Shown here: positions 10,745-22,094 of the stretch, piece by piece
Numbering within the stretch: the stretch's first letter is position 1
Layout of the letters: each line of letters opens with the position of its first letter
Source of the DNA: Diphasiastrum complanatum
Taxonomy: Eukaryota > Streptophyta > Lycopodiopsida > Lycopodiales > Lycopodiaceae
Reading direction: 5' to 3'
NCBI GenBank assembly: GCA_029204225.1
Contig: CM055110.1
Coordinates: 2,777,349-2,841,348 of the forward strand
Length of the DNA stretch: 64,000 nucleotides
The notes under the pieces: model-generated
What the model saw: the letters and a program-made list of their open reading frames with translations, nothing else
What the model was told of the DNA's origin: nothing
The model's database searches: none
Position numbers and translations under genes: made by a program

Positions 10745-11541
10745 CCGTGGAACAAAATCTCATGCACAATGATGAAGCATTGAATCTTTTGAAGAGGATT
10801 TTTATACAATGCAGTGCAACTGCAAAACTATTCGTGGTTCCTTATGCATCCAAGTAAGTATAACATTGATTCTTATTTGCTGTACTGCTAGCTTTACTTT
10901 GGTAAGATGTCAAAAAACTGATTAATGAAAAAGATATTTGTTTTGTAGGTTGCATTGGAGTTTAAATATAATTTTTATGGCCACTATTGTGGATGGGGTG
11001 GTATAACCTATATGCATAAAAATGAATTCTTGTGAAAATAGTCACAGAAGTTTTGATAAACAACTTCTAACGATTCTTGAAGCATTGCCAGCTTCAGCCA
11101 CATCTGTGGCTAAACGAAGAATAATATCAATCAAGGTACCAACATTAGTGATGATTGTATTTTGAATTTTATTTAGATAGATCTCATATGAAAATGCATT
11201 CAGAATTTTATTTGGATAGGCCTTATATTTGTTTTTGATTTACAGACTCCCCAACAACAAGATGCATTTAGTTGCGGGTGGTTTACGCTCTATAATGCAA
11301 AGATATTTTTTGAGTGATAATTTTCAAATTACAATATCTCAAAAAGATTGATCATCAGTACCTCAGGCTTTGTATTGGCTATGTCGAGCTCATAATTCTC
11401 CCGCCGCATATTTTACTATGAGCATACGAAAATTTGAGCTCATAATGCTCCCGCTACATATTTTGCAAAGAGCAGAAAAAGATTTCAAGTTGGCTGAAAC
11501 ATGCAGAGGAATTTTGTCTTTCGTTAATACAAGCATGCTTA
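10745..11541 (+). pseudogene. Ulp1-like (C48) cysteine protease catalytic domain, exon fragments
   Basis: Four short exons can be read. Exon 1 ends at 10853 with FVVPYASK split by intron 10854-10948. Exon 2 (from 10949) continues LHWSLNIIF, giving the His-Trp of the Ulp1 catalytic His motif. Exon 3 (about 11042-11135) reads SFDKQLLTILEALPASA. After a second clear intron (GTACC...TACAG), exon 4 from 11246 gives TPQQQDAFSCGWFTLYNA with the catalytic Gln and Cys (codon 11273) in the expected QxDxxxCG spacing; a TGA follows soon after. Ulp1 proteases cut SUMO-like tags, and plant CACTA and Mutator-like elements often carry Ulp1 domains. The N-terminal part is missing and the exons begin directly at a CACTA end, so this is likely a transposon-borne remnant. 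Confidence 0.6.
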
Positions 11542-13174
11542 ACTAACCTGAAGTTAGAGCTAGTTTTAACCACAGTAGTTAGAATGTGGGCATTACTGGA
11601 AACTCGAAAAACGACAACCAAACGGTACCGATTTCCATTCTCTCTCTATGTAATCTCTCTCTAAAGTCAAATTTCTTAAAGGGCCCATTTTGAGCCCATA
11701 TTTTCCCTAATGCATCATTTTTTGTGGCACATTTAAGACAACACCATACCCATAATTCACTCACCAACTAATAAAGATAGTGTGAGGATTTGTTAAACAT
11801 GATATTGGAAGACTTTTGAGAGGGCCTTTAGCCTTTCCTTTGGAAGCTTGTGATACGAGTGTCATTGGTGAGTGTATGTTACCTTTTGCTATTGTCTCTA
11901 AATTTGAAGCTTGTTCCTCCTATCGTATGAGGTCCAAAGATGATATCTATGGGGCACGATTGAGATATTTCCAAAAACAATATCAAGCTTCTAGGACACT
12001 TTTTAGAGTGGTTTCATGTGGAAGAGGGGCCCGCCCATGTCCATTTCAAAATAAGCATGTACTCCCCAATTTGAAAGCTCGGGTACTCCATGACATTCCA
12101 TGTGAAAGGGATTCTTTTAAGGCAAGGGCATTTAATGCCTAATTCAAATTAGATAAGGCATTTCTATTTTCTATTGGAGAGGAGAGAATGGGACCACCTA
12201 TGACCCTAGGGCCACTCAAAATGCATGGGGTATTCCTCCAGTGCTTCGACTTAGTCTCAGCACCATGCACTAGGCTACACCATCTTAGGCAATGTGCAAG
12301 GAATGCATCGACAATTGAAAACTAACGAAAAACTTTTATCCTAAGGATTGCAATGGTGATGATTGCGCCAGTGCACTCCCAGACATGGTGTAGGAAATGC
12401 ATAGGGTGGTGAGATTAAGCAATCTAGTATTTTGACTTACCCCAAGTTGGCACCTTTCAATGCCACCTAAGGGCCTCTTTCCATGTCACCCGTTCACTCG
12501 TTTAGAATCACATCCAGACTCTGATGATCAAAAGCCTTTCCATGCAGATCTTCAACCACTCAACCGGTTCTCGAGTGAGAGGGTTTGCAAGAAAATCTTG
12601 GATTAGCTCTTTGAGAGCACAAGTTGAATACCAACATGTGCTCAACATTTGACTTGTCGTTTCCTGTCCAAACGTTTGCTGGATTGTTGCTGCTATTGCG
12701 TGACTTGAGGCCCCTGTTGTTGCATCTGAATGGTTGTTGCATTGTGAGACTCATTGTAGCAGCCTGTGCACAACGACCGTTTTGACCGTTTTCCTTGCTG
12801 ACATCCTACACGGGGGATGGGTGGCCCTAAGAGCAACTCCCACCCCTTGCGATATGGGAGCATTCATTTTGAATTGGCTCCATTAGTGAAGGTGAAATAT
12901 TTTGGTGTTTACCCTTAGCTTGGTCTTGTCCAAAGTTTGGGGCTAGGGGAGATGCTCTAAAAAAGAAGGGTAAAGATCCATACATGTCTATCTTTGCCTA
13001 TACTCACGTTCTTCTCGTGACAAGAATAAGGCTAGGGTTCAAGAAGCTTACGTGGCTGAGCTGAATTTGATGCCCTGCCTAAATTAGCCAAACAACAGTC
13101 AATTTGATCGTTAGAAGCTCAGAAGTTTAGGGCTACGAGGATGCAATGCTTTGACTTAGGGCTAGGGTTAGGGC
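11542..13174. other. No recognised gene; upstream region of the 13.3-kb gene
   Basis: Open frames at 11579-11767 (minus), 11816-12142 (plus) and 12560-12754 (minus) have no recognisable domain. The last several hundred bases before 13175 probably contain the promoter of the alpha/beta-barrel gene, but no TATA box could be assigned with confidence. Confidence 0.4.
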
Positions 13175-13234
13175 TAGAGAGCGAGAGAGAGAGAGAAAGA
13201 GAGAGAGAGAGGGGGGGGGGGAGAGAGAGAGAGA
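13175..13234. repeat. (GA)n with poly-G interruption, probable 5' UTR
   Basis: A purine run of GA repeats interrupted by a run of ten to eleven G residues at about 13211-13221. It lies 78 bp upstream of the start codon at 13312. CT/GA tracts in the 5' UTR are common in plant genes. It is directly preceded by short AGGGCTAGGGTTAGGGCTAG sequence, which looks telomere-like only by chance. Confidence 0.8.
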
Positions 13235-13311
13235 ATCTGAGTTAAAGCTTCATAATTCTGATAAGTGAGTGATAAGAAGATTGTGTTGTTTGTTTGCTTG
13301 AGAGGCAGGGG

Positions 13312-14608
13312 ATGGCTACCATGCAGGTTTCAAATGATAATGCTGTGCACACGGTGCTAGGGATCTACAGGCCAAAACCGGGCTACACTGCCAATGAGGT
13401 GCTGGAGTCCACCATCAAACACTACGGAGCCGTGGAGGATATAAAGGAGTTCCTCATTGCAGCAATCGTGAAGAGTTTAGATAATGCCTATGTAAGATCT
13501 AGCTCCACGCTTTAACTTTAAATAACATGTCTTATGCTGACAAATGCAACTTATGATGCAAAAATTGAATCAGAAAGATTTTAAGTATGCTTAATATATC
13601 TCATGCTAAAAATTGCAAACGTAGCTATGAAATAATTAGAGGAGTAAGTTGTACTCTCCATCGCACATCTGACGCTATTATATACGCAGCTTATCATCGC
13701 ATACCTCACGCAAGCAAATGCAGCTTGCGCTTCAAAATTGAATAGGAGAGACAGCTGCTCTGCATAATCTGTATCATGCTAGCATTATTGAATCAGAAAC
13801 GTTTTCTCTGCAGAGCTGAATCAGAGACATTACTCCGCGGAACATATCTGCTAGAAAATGAACCTTTTATTTCAAAAGTTGCATCACAGAAATAGTTCTC
13901 AAATTTATGCAATACAGTAGTCGTTCGTAGACCTTTTCTAAGCAGACAGACTTCCAAAGCGTATATTCTTTTATTCAAATGGGATTTTCGCACGTGGTTT
14001 CACGTGTTTTTTGTTTCCTACGGATGCTTCACTTCTGTCTTGCTGAAACAGGCTGGTAGCTATGCTCATTGGAAAAAGGGGACGGATATTGGCGCTGTAT
14101 TTCAGCTTCCTGGAGTACGTCGATCTTGATACGCTTGATAATACCTACGACGCTATTGTCTTGCAGGAAACAGTCTACATAATAACAATCTTTTCGTCAA
14201 ATTTTGCAGCTAGTTCCTATGCTTACGGAGATGGGAGCACTGGCAGACATTGAGCCGGTGGAGCTCGAGGTTCTTCCCGAGACAAGTGACGCTCCGATTC
14301 TTTCCAAGGGGGACATTCTACATATCGCCCTGCTCACCACGGAGCCTGAGAATCAACAAAAGCTCATAGAAACTCTGCACGCAACTATTAAGCCCAAGAC
14401 AAAAGATGTGGAAAGCCTCAAATCTGTGAAAATCCATAGATCTTTGGACGGGAAGAAGGTTGTGGTGATCGGTGTCTGGAAAGATCCGGCGTTCGATCAG
14501 GCTGCTGCAAGCTCCCCACTCTGGGAAGAAGAAGAGGTCTCAAAAACCATTGATCAATATGTCATTTCTAAAGACGTGAAGTTCTACGAGGTTGTTCTCG
14601 TTCGCTAA
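13312..14608 (+). CDS. Two-module dimeric alpha/beta-barrel (ABM/Dabb-like) protein, three exons
   Basis: Predicted exons are 13312-13491, 14052-14114 and 14210-14608, giving 213 codons. Both junctions are phase 0, with donors GTAAGA and GTACGT and acceptors AAACAG and TTGCAG. The ATG at 13312 is chosen because it opens the frame after a GA-rich leader; a second ATG lies three codons in. Exons 1 and 2 encode one ferredoxin-like unit (VHTVLGIYRPKPGY through SYAHWKKGTDIGAVFQ). Exon 3 encodes a second (DILHIALLTTEPENQQKLIE, KIHRSLDGKKVVVIGVW, FYEVVLVR). The HRSLDGKKVVVIGVWKDPAF block resembles antibiotic-biosynthesis-monooxygenase-type barrels; plant stress-responsive A/B-barrel proteins also often have two units. 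There is no signal peptide and no membrane segment, so it is likely soluble. Function is unknown: it could be an enzyme-like or a regulatory barrel. It is the only gene here without disabling changes. Confidence 0.7.
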
Positions 14609-16398
14609 TCTGATCCATCATCTTTATCACGCAAATGCGCTATCATACCATGCTTTCTTTTCTTGCCATTTTGAAGTATCAAAAAATATTTATGAATGAA
14701 TCACGTAGTAGCAATTGCAGTTTACCTGTTTCATCAGATCGTTTTCGTCGTGAAACTGGCCGTATCTCGGCTGCTGTGTGGATATGTTGCGGTCAGAGAT
14801 TTTCCGTTCATATCTTATAATCTTCGTCACGGTTGCCCTCATGTTCTTATCTAAATTTTATCTTTGTTGCCATAGTGGTACTACTGAGTTATACTCGCGA
14901 TTCTTTAAAACTTGATGTGAATGTGCGCTAACATGAGTTCTAGCACAAAATTGGGTTCCACTTTATCTTTTGAATTGCAATCGTTGTTTAGCTTTGTGAA
15001 TTGTAAAGCTATTGTGATGATTTTCTAGAGTTGAGGTGTCATTTTATGTGTGTTTGAGCATAAAAATGAGTTTTTGAAATCTTAAATTCCTTTTGAAAGG
15101 CATTAATTGTTTTGTTATTTTTTAATGATTTGAAGGATGTGCATCATGCAAAACTGCTTGTGGTTGTGAGATCATTCCTAAAAACCGAAGCACATGCATG
15201 CTATTGATTTGAAGATTTGAAGATTAAGAGTTTAGGGTATGCTCTACAATAGGACTTGGTTTTTTTTGGCATCTTAATGCCTCAGCTAATCATATTTACC
15301 ATCAATTAAATAGGACTTGTTTGAAGAGTTTATTATATGATCCAACTAAAGCCTTGTTGTAGAAAGTGTTAGTTACGTTGAGTGTACATTCTGCCAGTAT
15401 GCACAACTAACAATAAAAAATCTTAGTAATTGTACACACTTTTGGAGCTTCCTTGAATTATGGCATGTCACCAAATATTTTAGTTACCATAGTAAATAGT
15501 CATCACAATCAAGATTGGATTTCTACATGCAGTTTTGAAAATAAGGAGCATGAAGAGTCTAGCACCTATGTACATATGAGGAGAAAACATAGCCAAAGAG
15601 TAGTCATTGCACCCTACGAATAGTTGCGACAAAAGACATGCAAGGATTGGTAAAGTAGGTTGGGACTTTCATGGATACTATATAAAGAAAACATAACTTT
15701 TCAAAATATATTGAGATGGAAGGCCATGGAACATCTAATTTGATGCCTACCTCCAATTCTACTCGATGGTAGAACATTGTGCTATTTCAAACTAAATATA
15801 ACTTTTAAAAAATCATCAAATAACTATTGATGAAACAAATGTCAAGACATGTGGATTCAATGAGAACACAAGAACCTGCAAGGATAAATAGATTTAACAG
15901 GATTCTTGACCAAAAACAAAAATTCAGAATTTAAAAGAGAGCTATTGACTGGACCATTACTAATGTAATAGATTCACTATTCAAGAACTATGGAGAGCAA
16001 TTAGGTAGAATTTTTTTGTTTTGTTTGCAATAACTTGATTTTTGCATTTGTGAATTGCTTTTCTGGGTTTTAACTTTGGTTCTAAACTCAAGTGACTAGT
16101 CAGTAGTTTCAACACAAGGGGTGTGCAGAAATAAGAACAGTAGTGGGACATATCAGCAATAAAATAAATAGATAGACATTGTCTTTTCTAATTGACAATG
16201 CTCATTTTGGAAATAGATGAGATGAAAATGTCATTCATAATACGCCCAGCTGAAACGGGTAGCAACAATGGAGAGTAACTGATTAGTTGATTAGCGTTAA
16301 CTACTCTTGTAATTCTCTGTTTAGCTATCTTGTAAACTCCACACAGTGGAGATATAAACTATTTTTTTCAAGATCAAAAGAGATGTAGCAAAATACAG
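14609..16398. other. Intergenic, nothing recognised; may include LTR flank
   Basis: AT-rich, without recognisable domains. The last 150 bp before 16399 (with GATATAAACT at about 16351) could be promoter sequence belonging to a longer Copia-1 LTR whose 5' part is missing from the 3' copy, but this cannot be shown. Confidence 0.4.
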
Positions 16399-16728
16399 TG
16401 AGACATAGAGAGTAGAGCAGAAAAGAAAAAGACTAGAAACGAAGTAGTTGTGCATGAAAGTCTGCCAACAAGTAGAACACAACGAAAGAGCAGAGCGTCA
16501 GGCCACCAACAAACAAGACACTGACCATCTCGCTCTAAAAAAAATTAAACTGATAATTTAATTGCTCTATTTGCGTGCATCTCCTTGTCTTCCGCTGTCA
16601 TGATTGCTAGAATGAAATATGTTCTGTGATGTGTAGTCACGTGTCTAGGTTCCTGTGAGCTTCCGCACAAAAGAAAATTCAAAAGAAACAAAATCGTTTG
16701 CGACAACGAAACGAAACCGTTCGCGACA
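16399..16728 (+). repeat. Copia-1 5' LTR
   Basis: Matches 18824-19152 throughout. Runs from TGAGACATA to TTCGCGACA, immediately before the primer site. Its 3' end carries the CGTTCGCGACA-type motif that also recurs in the Copia-2 LTR. Confidence 0.8.
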
Positions 16729-16740
16729 TGGTATCAGAGC
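16729..16740 (+). promoter_or_regulatory. Copia-1 primer binding site (tRNA-iMet)
   Basis: TGGTATCAGAGC directly after the 5' LTR, complementary to the 3' end of initiator methionine tRNA, the usual copia reverse-transcription primer. Confidence 0.9.
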
Positions 16741-16792
16741 CGACAGGTTATGACTATTGATATCTAAGCAGTGATTTTCTAGACAACACAAT

Positions 16793-18265
16793 ATGACTAC
16801 AACAATCCAGACAAGAGTAGCAATCAGTCTTGATGGCGCAAACTTCAGAATCTGGAAATTCAAAATCAAAACACTTCTGAAGGGCAAAGGCATCTGGTCG
16901 GTGATCAAACTCTCAGAAGTGCAGCCTCTAGAGAGAGACCCGAAGAGAGCTAAATGGATCAGAAAGGATGAGCGTGCAATGATGATCATCGTTTTGTCCA
17001 TTAACGAAGATCCACTCATGCAAATTGAAGACTGCGAAAGCAGCCATGCAGCATGGAAAAGATTAAAACAGAAGTATGAAGTGAGGACTGTAGCTTCACT
17101 GATGCATTTTCACAATTAGCTATAATCCATACGATGGGATGGCAACCAGTTAGATCAGCACGTTGAGAAGATCATAATGATCTTCGCTCAACTCGCTACA
17201 TCAGGACAGGAGCACTAGGTCCCAACACCACAACAACTGATGTACTTCATGAAGTCTCTATCGACGTCCTATCAGCCATTGAGAATGCTCATACTGAGTC
17301 TACCATATATGACATTCGACAAAGCAATCAGTCTTGTTGCTGATGAGAGACTGATGAGGGACGAAGGAGAAGGAAGCAGTGATCAAGAGAAGGCCCTCTT
17401 CATGAAACGAAAGAAAAAGAACAAGAACAGACCCAGATTCGAGAAGACGAAGTCCTTGAATCAACAATCTTCTTCTTCTGATCACTGCCACAAACCAGGC
17501 CATACGGCCAACAAATACTGGTTCAATCCAGCAATACCTTGCATGCACTACAAGAAGAAGGGGCACTCTGCATACGATTGGAGATACAACCCAAAAAGAA
17601 AGAACAAAGCTAAAAAAACAAATGTTACAGAGTCATTCAAGGATGCAGATAGAGGTGATGGAGCCTTCACAATACTTGATGAAGCTTCAACGAGCTACAC
17701 TGAACAAGACTATGATGTAGTCATTGATTCAGGAGCAACATCACACATCACCTGCAACAAGAAGATCTTGATCGACTTCAGAGAACTCGAAAACAACATA
17801 GCACTGATTCTAGGTGATGGGAGTAGACACGATGTCAAAGGCATCGAGACTCTACAGCTGCGAACACTATCAGGTCAAGCAGAGGTGCCAAGAGCACTCT
17901 ACGTGCCTTCACTCAGAAAAGATCTGCTATCAGTCTCCAAGTTGGTAGATCTTGGAATTCGAATTTTGTTCGACGGCAATACATGCTGCATGATAAAAAA
18001 AAATACAAGCAAATTGTTGACGGTTGGATGTAGAGAAGGAAATCTCTACCAAGCCAAGATAATCAGCAACTCTGATAGCATATTAAATGCATCAGAGAAT
18101 GAAGATCAGCTTTGGCATAGAAGAATGTATCATCTGAACATGAGAAGCATGTATGACATGTGTAAGAAAGACACAGTCATAGGTCTAAAGATATCAAGAC
18201 CCAATATTGAGTTCTGTGAAGCCTGTCAGAAAGGCAAACAACATCGAAGCATGATGTCTACATAA
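16793..18265 (+). pseudogene. Copia-1 gag, protease and integrase zinc region, with stops
   Basis: One reading frame from the ATG at 16793, interrupted by stops at 17117, 17123 and 17216. Gag shows LDGANFRIWKFKIKTLLKGK, typical of copia UBN2 gag, followed by LMYFMKSLSTSYQPL. Two imperfect zinc-knuckle blocks occur (CHKPGHTANKYW and CMHYKKKGHSAYDW), each lacking the last Cys. Protease has VIDSGATSHIT (Asp-Ser-Gly). The integrase pre-domain has LWHRRMYHLNMRSM and FCEACQKGKQHR (His-His-Cys-Cys). The frame stops at 18265, where the integrase core should begin. Because of the stops it cannot make a polyprotein. Confidence 0.85.
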
Positions 18266-18285
18266 AAAGAGTAGGAAAATATTTT

Positions 18286-18823
18286 GTGATACTAACTATT
18301 TTCGTGGACAATTCCCTGATGATAGGAAATTCCTTGATGCTGATCAAAGACACAAAGAGTCAAATTTCTGAAAGTTATGAAATCACAAATCTAGGAGAAG
18401 CAACGAAATGCCTCAGGCTGGAGATCAGAAGAGATCGAACAAAGGGCGAAATGCACTTGAGTCAGTCTGAATATGCCAGAAAGGTGCTCAAGCAGTATAA
18501 CATGATAGACTGCAAATAAAATGCCACACCAATGATAGCTAGAGCCAAGCTGACAAAGCAGGATTGCCCAAAAATGGAAGAAGAAGAACACAAGATGGCA
18601 GGTATATCCTACCAAAACTTAGTCGGTAGTCTGATGTACCTTACAATTTGTACCTGACCCGATCTAGCTTTCTCTGTTTATGCCTTAAGCCAATTCTCTT
18701 CCAATCTTGGCCTGGCACATTGGCAAATGGCAAAACGAATTCTACAATATCTGAAGGATATCCAGAATATGGGATTAACCTACAAAGCTAAAAAAGAAGG
18801 AAAAGGATTTGAGCTACATATAG
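18286..18823 (+). pseudogene. Copia-1 second half of reverse transcriptase
   Basis: The frame 18286-18519 begins with LTIFVDNSLMIGNS. This corresponds to the YVDD box of RT but reads VDN, so the second catalytic Asp is lost. It continues with SYEITNLGEATKCLRLEI and HLSQSEYARKVLKQYNM. After a stop at 18517 the same family sequence runs on (LVGSLMYLTICT, AHWQMAKRILQYLKD) to the 3' LTR. RNase H is missing. The join to the gag-protease part at about 18265-18285 marks a deletion of roughly two kilobases relative to a complete copia pol. Confidence 0.8.
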
Positions 18824-19152
18824 TGAGACATAAAGAGTAGAGCAGAAAAGAAAAGACTAGAAACAAAATAGCTATGCATGAAAGTCTGCCAACGAGTAGA
18901 ACACAGTGAAAGAGCAGAGCGTTAGGCCGCCAACGAATGAGACACTGACAATCTTGCTCTAAAAATAATTAAACTGATAATTTGATTGCTCTATTTTTGT
19001 GCATCTCCTTGTCTTTCGCTGTCATGATTGCTAGAATGAAATATGTTATGTGATGTGTAGTCGCGTGTCTAGGTTCCTGTGAGCTTCCGCACAAAATAAA
19101 ATTCAAAAAAAACAAAATCGTTCGCGACAACAAAACAAAACCGTTCGTGACA
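18824..19152 (+). repeat. Copia-1 3' LTR
   Basis: Diverged repeat of 16399-16728, starting TGAGACATA and ending CGTTCGTGACA. No convincing polypurine tract precedes it; the purine stretch AAAAAAGAAGGAAAAGGA lies about 20 bp upstream. Confidence 0.8.
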
Positions 19153-19986
19153 ACAAGGAAACAAGATGAGTGGATCCAAGCAATGGATCTTGAGTATCAA
19201 GCTCTTACGAAGAATGGAACATGGAGATTTGTGGAGTTACCTAAGGACAAGAAAGCTATTGGATACAAATGGATCTTCAAGGTAAAGATAAACCAAGATG
19301 GATCTATCAATAAGTACAATGCAAGGTTAGTGACAAAAGGATATGCTCAAGAACAAGGGATTGACTATGATGAGACCTTTGCACCCGTGGCAAAGATGGT
19401 AAGCATTTGAGGTATCATCTCATTTGCTACTCTTTATGGATGGGATCTATGGCAATTGGACATTAAAAATGCATTCTTGAATGGTGATCTTGAGGAGGAA
19501 GTGTACATGGAGCAATCCGAGAGCTACATTTCATCTACAAAGCCAAATCATGTGTGTCTATTATAAAAGAGTTTGTATGGCCTTAAACAAGCACCAAGGA
19601 GCTGGTATGCTAAGCTTAATACTTTTTTACTCTCTCAAGGATTTGTTATGAGTGAGTATGATCATTCACTTTATTATAGGTTTTCTGGAAATGATGTTAC
19701 CATCTTGCTAATCTATGTGGATGATATCATCTTGAGTGGTGGAAACAATCAAGATGTGGAGTATATCAAGATTGCTCTTAAGAAGGAATTTGAGGGGCAT
19801 GATCTTGGTAACTTGCATTATATTTTAGGAATATTAACGATCAAATAAAGGATTCTTGGAATCCAATATGGCATGAAAGAAATGATTAGTTTGAGATTGA
19901 TTAAGCAAGCACTACAAATTGGGAAGAGAACTATCAGAAAAAATGTGACAATACCAGGAAATACGCCTTTGGATAAAGGAGGCCAG
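19153..19986 (+). pseudogene. Copia reverse transcriptase fragment
   Basis: Close relative of the RT in Copia-4 and Copia-5. It reads EWIQAMDLEYQAL, GTWRFVELPKDKKAIGYKW, GIDYDETFAPVAKMV, then a TGA at 19408, LWQLDIKNAFLNGDLEEE (first catalytic Asp), a TAA at 19564, SLYGLKQAPRSWYAKLN and ILLIYVDDIILSGG (YVDD intact), ending near 19848. Importantly the codons at KAIGYKW are in one frame here, whereas Copia-4 and Copia-5 have lost one base at the same place. After 19848 the sequence is no longer recognisable up to the LTR start at 19987. Confidence 0.85.
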
Positions 19987-20501
19987 TGTCATGTCCACAT
20001 CCTCCTGTATATAGGATTTGGTATAGTCCTATACTTGGATATCCAGTACTCTAGTGAATCAAGTTTTATGCTATGCCACATTATACTGGATGTGACCCGC
20101 AAGTAATTAATAACCTTGTGAGGCCCAGACACACTAATTGGAGTTAGTACAACGTTTGGGACCGTATATGCATGTGTAGAGTATCAATAACAATCTATGT
20201 ATAGAGAATCCATGTATAGAGACTCTATGTATAATGGAATCTATGTATAGGGGAGTTGGGACCTTGCATTACTATTTGCACATGAGGTTCTTAGCCTTAT
20301 ATAAGGAGGCCAAACTCGCCCTACTATACCATCATTTGGTGGATTCATTGCCAGCCTGAGGATCTCTCTCTACTCTCATGCTTTCTAGTCCTTAGCTAGG
20401 GGGTGAAGCTACTAGAAATTGATTGGTTGGGTGGTTTCTCCAACAATGTGTTCTCTATTGTTTTGTCTTGTAAGCAGGATCTTGAGGAGGCATCTCTTAC
20501 A
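19987..20501 (+). repeat. LTR with TATA box, element otherwise missing
   Basis: Starts TGTCATGTCC and ends CTCTTACA directly before a tRNA-iMet-like primer site. It contains a TATATAAGG box at about 20298 and short repeats of the form CTATGTATAGAG (20192-20250). No second copy was found in the window and no coding region follows the primer site, so the rest of the element is lost or diverged. Confidence 0.65.
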
Positions 20502-20514
20502 TTGGTATCAGAGC
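20502..20514 (+). promoter_or_regulatory. Primer binding site after LTR 19987-20501
   Basis: TTGGTATCAGAGC, one base longer than the copia site elsewhere in this window, adjacent to an LTR ending in ACA. Confidence 0.75.
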
Positions 20515-21659
20515 AAGGCTTACGAAGATTGGAGAACTTGGAGAAGTACTATTCTACGTCAAAATTTTGGTGTGGATCAATTGGAATTCTCTTCCAAGTG
20601 GATAGCAATATGGAAAGTGGGTGTACTCTCCTAGTTTCCAATTGCATGTTGCTAAGATCCATTTCTCTCGAAAGTTTTTGGGTTTTATTGAGAATTGTCT
20701 AGAAAGCCAAGTTGTGATGTTTTTTTGGAGCTTTTTCTTGTGTAGCTCAAATCTTATGTAGATCTAGATTCTCCATCAAGATTACTTTCATTTTAGGGAT
20801 CTTAATTGATGGAATTAATGATGCATGCCACCCCTTTGCATGATTTATGGTTCTAGGCTATGTTTTGGTCAAAATTGCTTGTTTTTTCATGCTTTTTGAC
20901 TCAAAATTGATAGTAAGAGCTAAAATCCAGCAAGATCAGATCAATTAATGGCTATAATTTTGTATGTTGGTTTGTACGTGCTAGAGAAAGAGTTGAATGT
21001 CATGAATTTTCACTTTATAGTGAAGAAAAAACCGAAAAATAGCCAAAAATCATCATTTTTGCTTGTTTCTTCATAAAGTCGGATGGTAGGTGGCTGTGAA
21101 ACACCATGTAAATCTTGGAACCAAAGTCTTTTGAAGATGTACCTGAAGTTAGAGCCAATAATTTCATGAATTGGGCTTGTAGAAGGTCAAAAATTACCAA
21201 AAAATAGTTTATTTTTGTGGTTTTGGGGGATGAATTGCTCACAATCCATAAGAAGACTATGCTGGAAATTTTTACAACATGATTAGAATTTCTTTTTACC
21301 TTCCCAGCAAGCTATCAGACCTATAAATTGATGGCCGGTGGCTTATGCTCCATCTCCATCAAGTTTGAAGCTATTTTGACTTCAACACACCAAGAAATCT
21401 TCGTTCTCAGTCTATATTGCTTCTTAGGACCTGTATGCATGCTTCACGGAAGTCTAATAGAGCATTTAAGACTATTAGTAACATCACTTTTGGGCTTGGG
21501 GATGTATTTGATTGATTCTACATCATATGGCCTAGAAAAAGTGCGCCCTACTACAGAATTTCAACTGCTCTTGGATCATGTAGCCATGGATTGCTATGAG
21601 AATCCAAGGAACAAGAACACACAAGGCTTCCTTCCAATTTGGATGGCTCCCACTCTTTT
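20515..21659. other. Leader or remnant sequence, nothing recognised
   Basis: Follows the primer site at 20502. Short open frames (20403-20702, 21328-21663 plus, 21015-21242 minus) have no recognisable gag or other domain. May be element leader plus the 5' part of the next LTR. Confidence 0.4.
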
Positions 21660-22093
21660 TTAAATTTGTATAATTAGGGAGGTAGAAATGGACCAATAGG
21701 ATTTAGAGGCCAGGTTCCTCCTCTCTACTATAAAAAGGGACCACTAACTCGAGTTCCTACATACCTCTATCTCTCATGCTTTATTTGTGTTTTGCTAATT
21801 GTTGGATTTGATTGTTATTGGGATTGCATGTTATTATACTTTTTATGAGAGAGAAAGAGAGAGAGAGAAAGAGTAAGCTAACTTGTTGTGGATCTAGTGT
21901 CAGTGGATGTAGTGTTAATGCTTAGGGTTGATAGATGTTAGAGTTAGATGTAAATCTTCCATTCATGCTGAAATCTGAACTATACTATCGCTCTCATGGG
22001 AACGAATCTATGCGTGACAACTAACTTCATCTTTTTGATGCTAGATTAATTAGATCTTGGGTTGAGGTTAGGCAAGGAAAGAAACCCACTACA
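21660..22093 (+). repeat. Probable 3' part of a gypsy LTR
   Basis: Contains a CCAAT motif (GGACCAATAGGATTTAGAGG, about 21690), TATAAAAAG at 21729, a GA-rich tract (21847-21872), and ends CACTACA immediately before a gypsy-type primer site. Its 5' boundary and partner LTR were not found. The promoter layout is shared with the remnant at 49.5-49.9 kb. Confidence 0.5.
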
Positions 22094-22094
22094 A

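Larger units (their letters stand above)
16399..19152 (+). mobile_element. Copia-1, internally deleted Ty1/copia element with both LTRs
   Basis: Two direct repeats of 330 and 329 bp (16399-16728 and 18824-19152) begin TGAGACATA and end CGCGACA or CGTGACA. A tRNA-iMet primer site follows the first one. The interior holds gag, protease and the integrase zinc region, then jumps directly to the second half of RT. Integrase core and first half of RT are absent, as is most of RNase H, so the element is a deletion derivative. The 5-bp flanks (TACAG and ACAAG) do not match, so the ends may be truncated or rearranged. The LTRs differ by many substitutions, suggesting considerable age. Confidence 0.8.

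Noticed and set aside
11816-12142. 108-codon plus-strand open frame as a small secreted or Cys-rich protein
   Set aside because: Cys residues show no regular spacing, there is no signal peptide, and no homologue is known to me; coding status unsupported.
13140-13180. Telomere-like GGGCTAGGGTTAGGGCTAG
   Set aside because: Only one or two imperfect units, in the leader of a gene; plant telomere repeats are TTTAGGG arrays.
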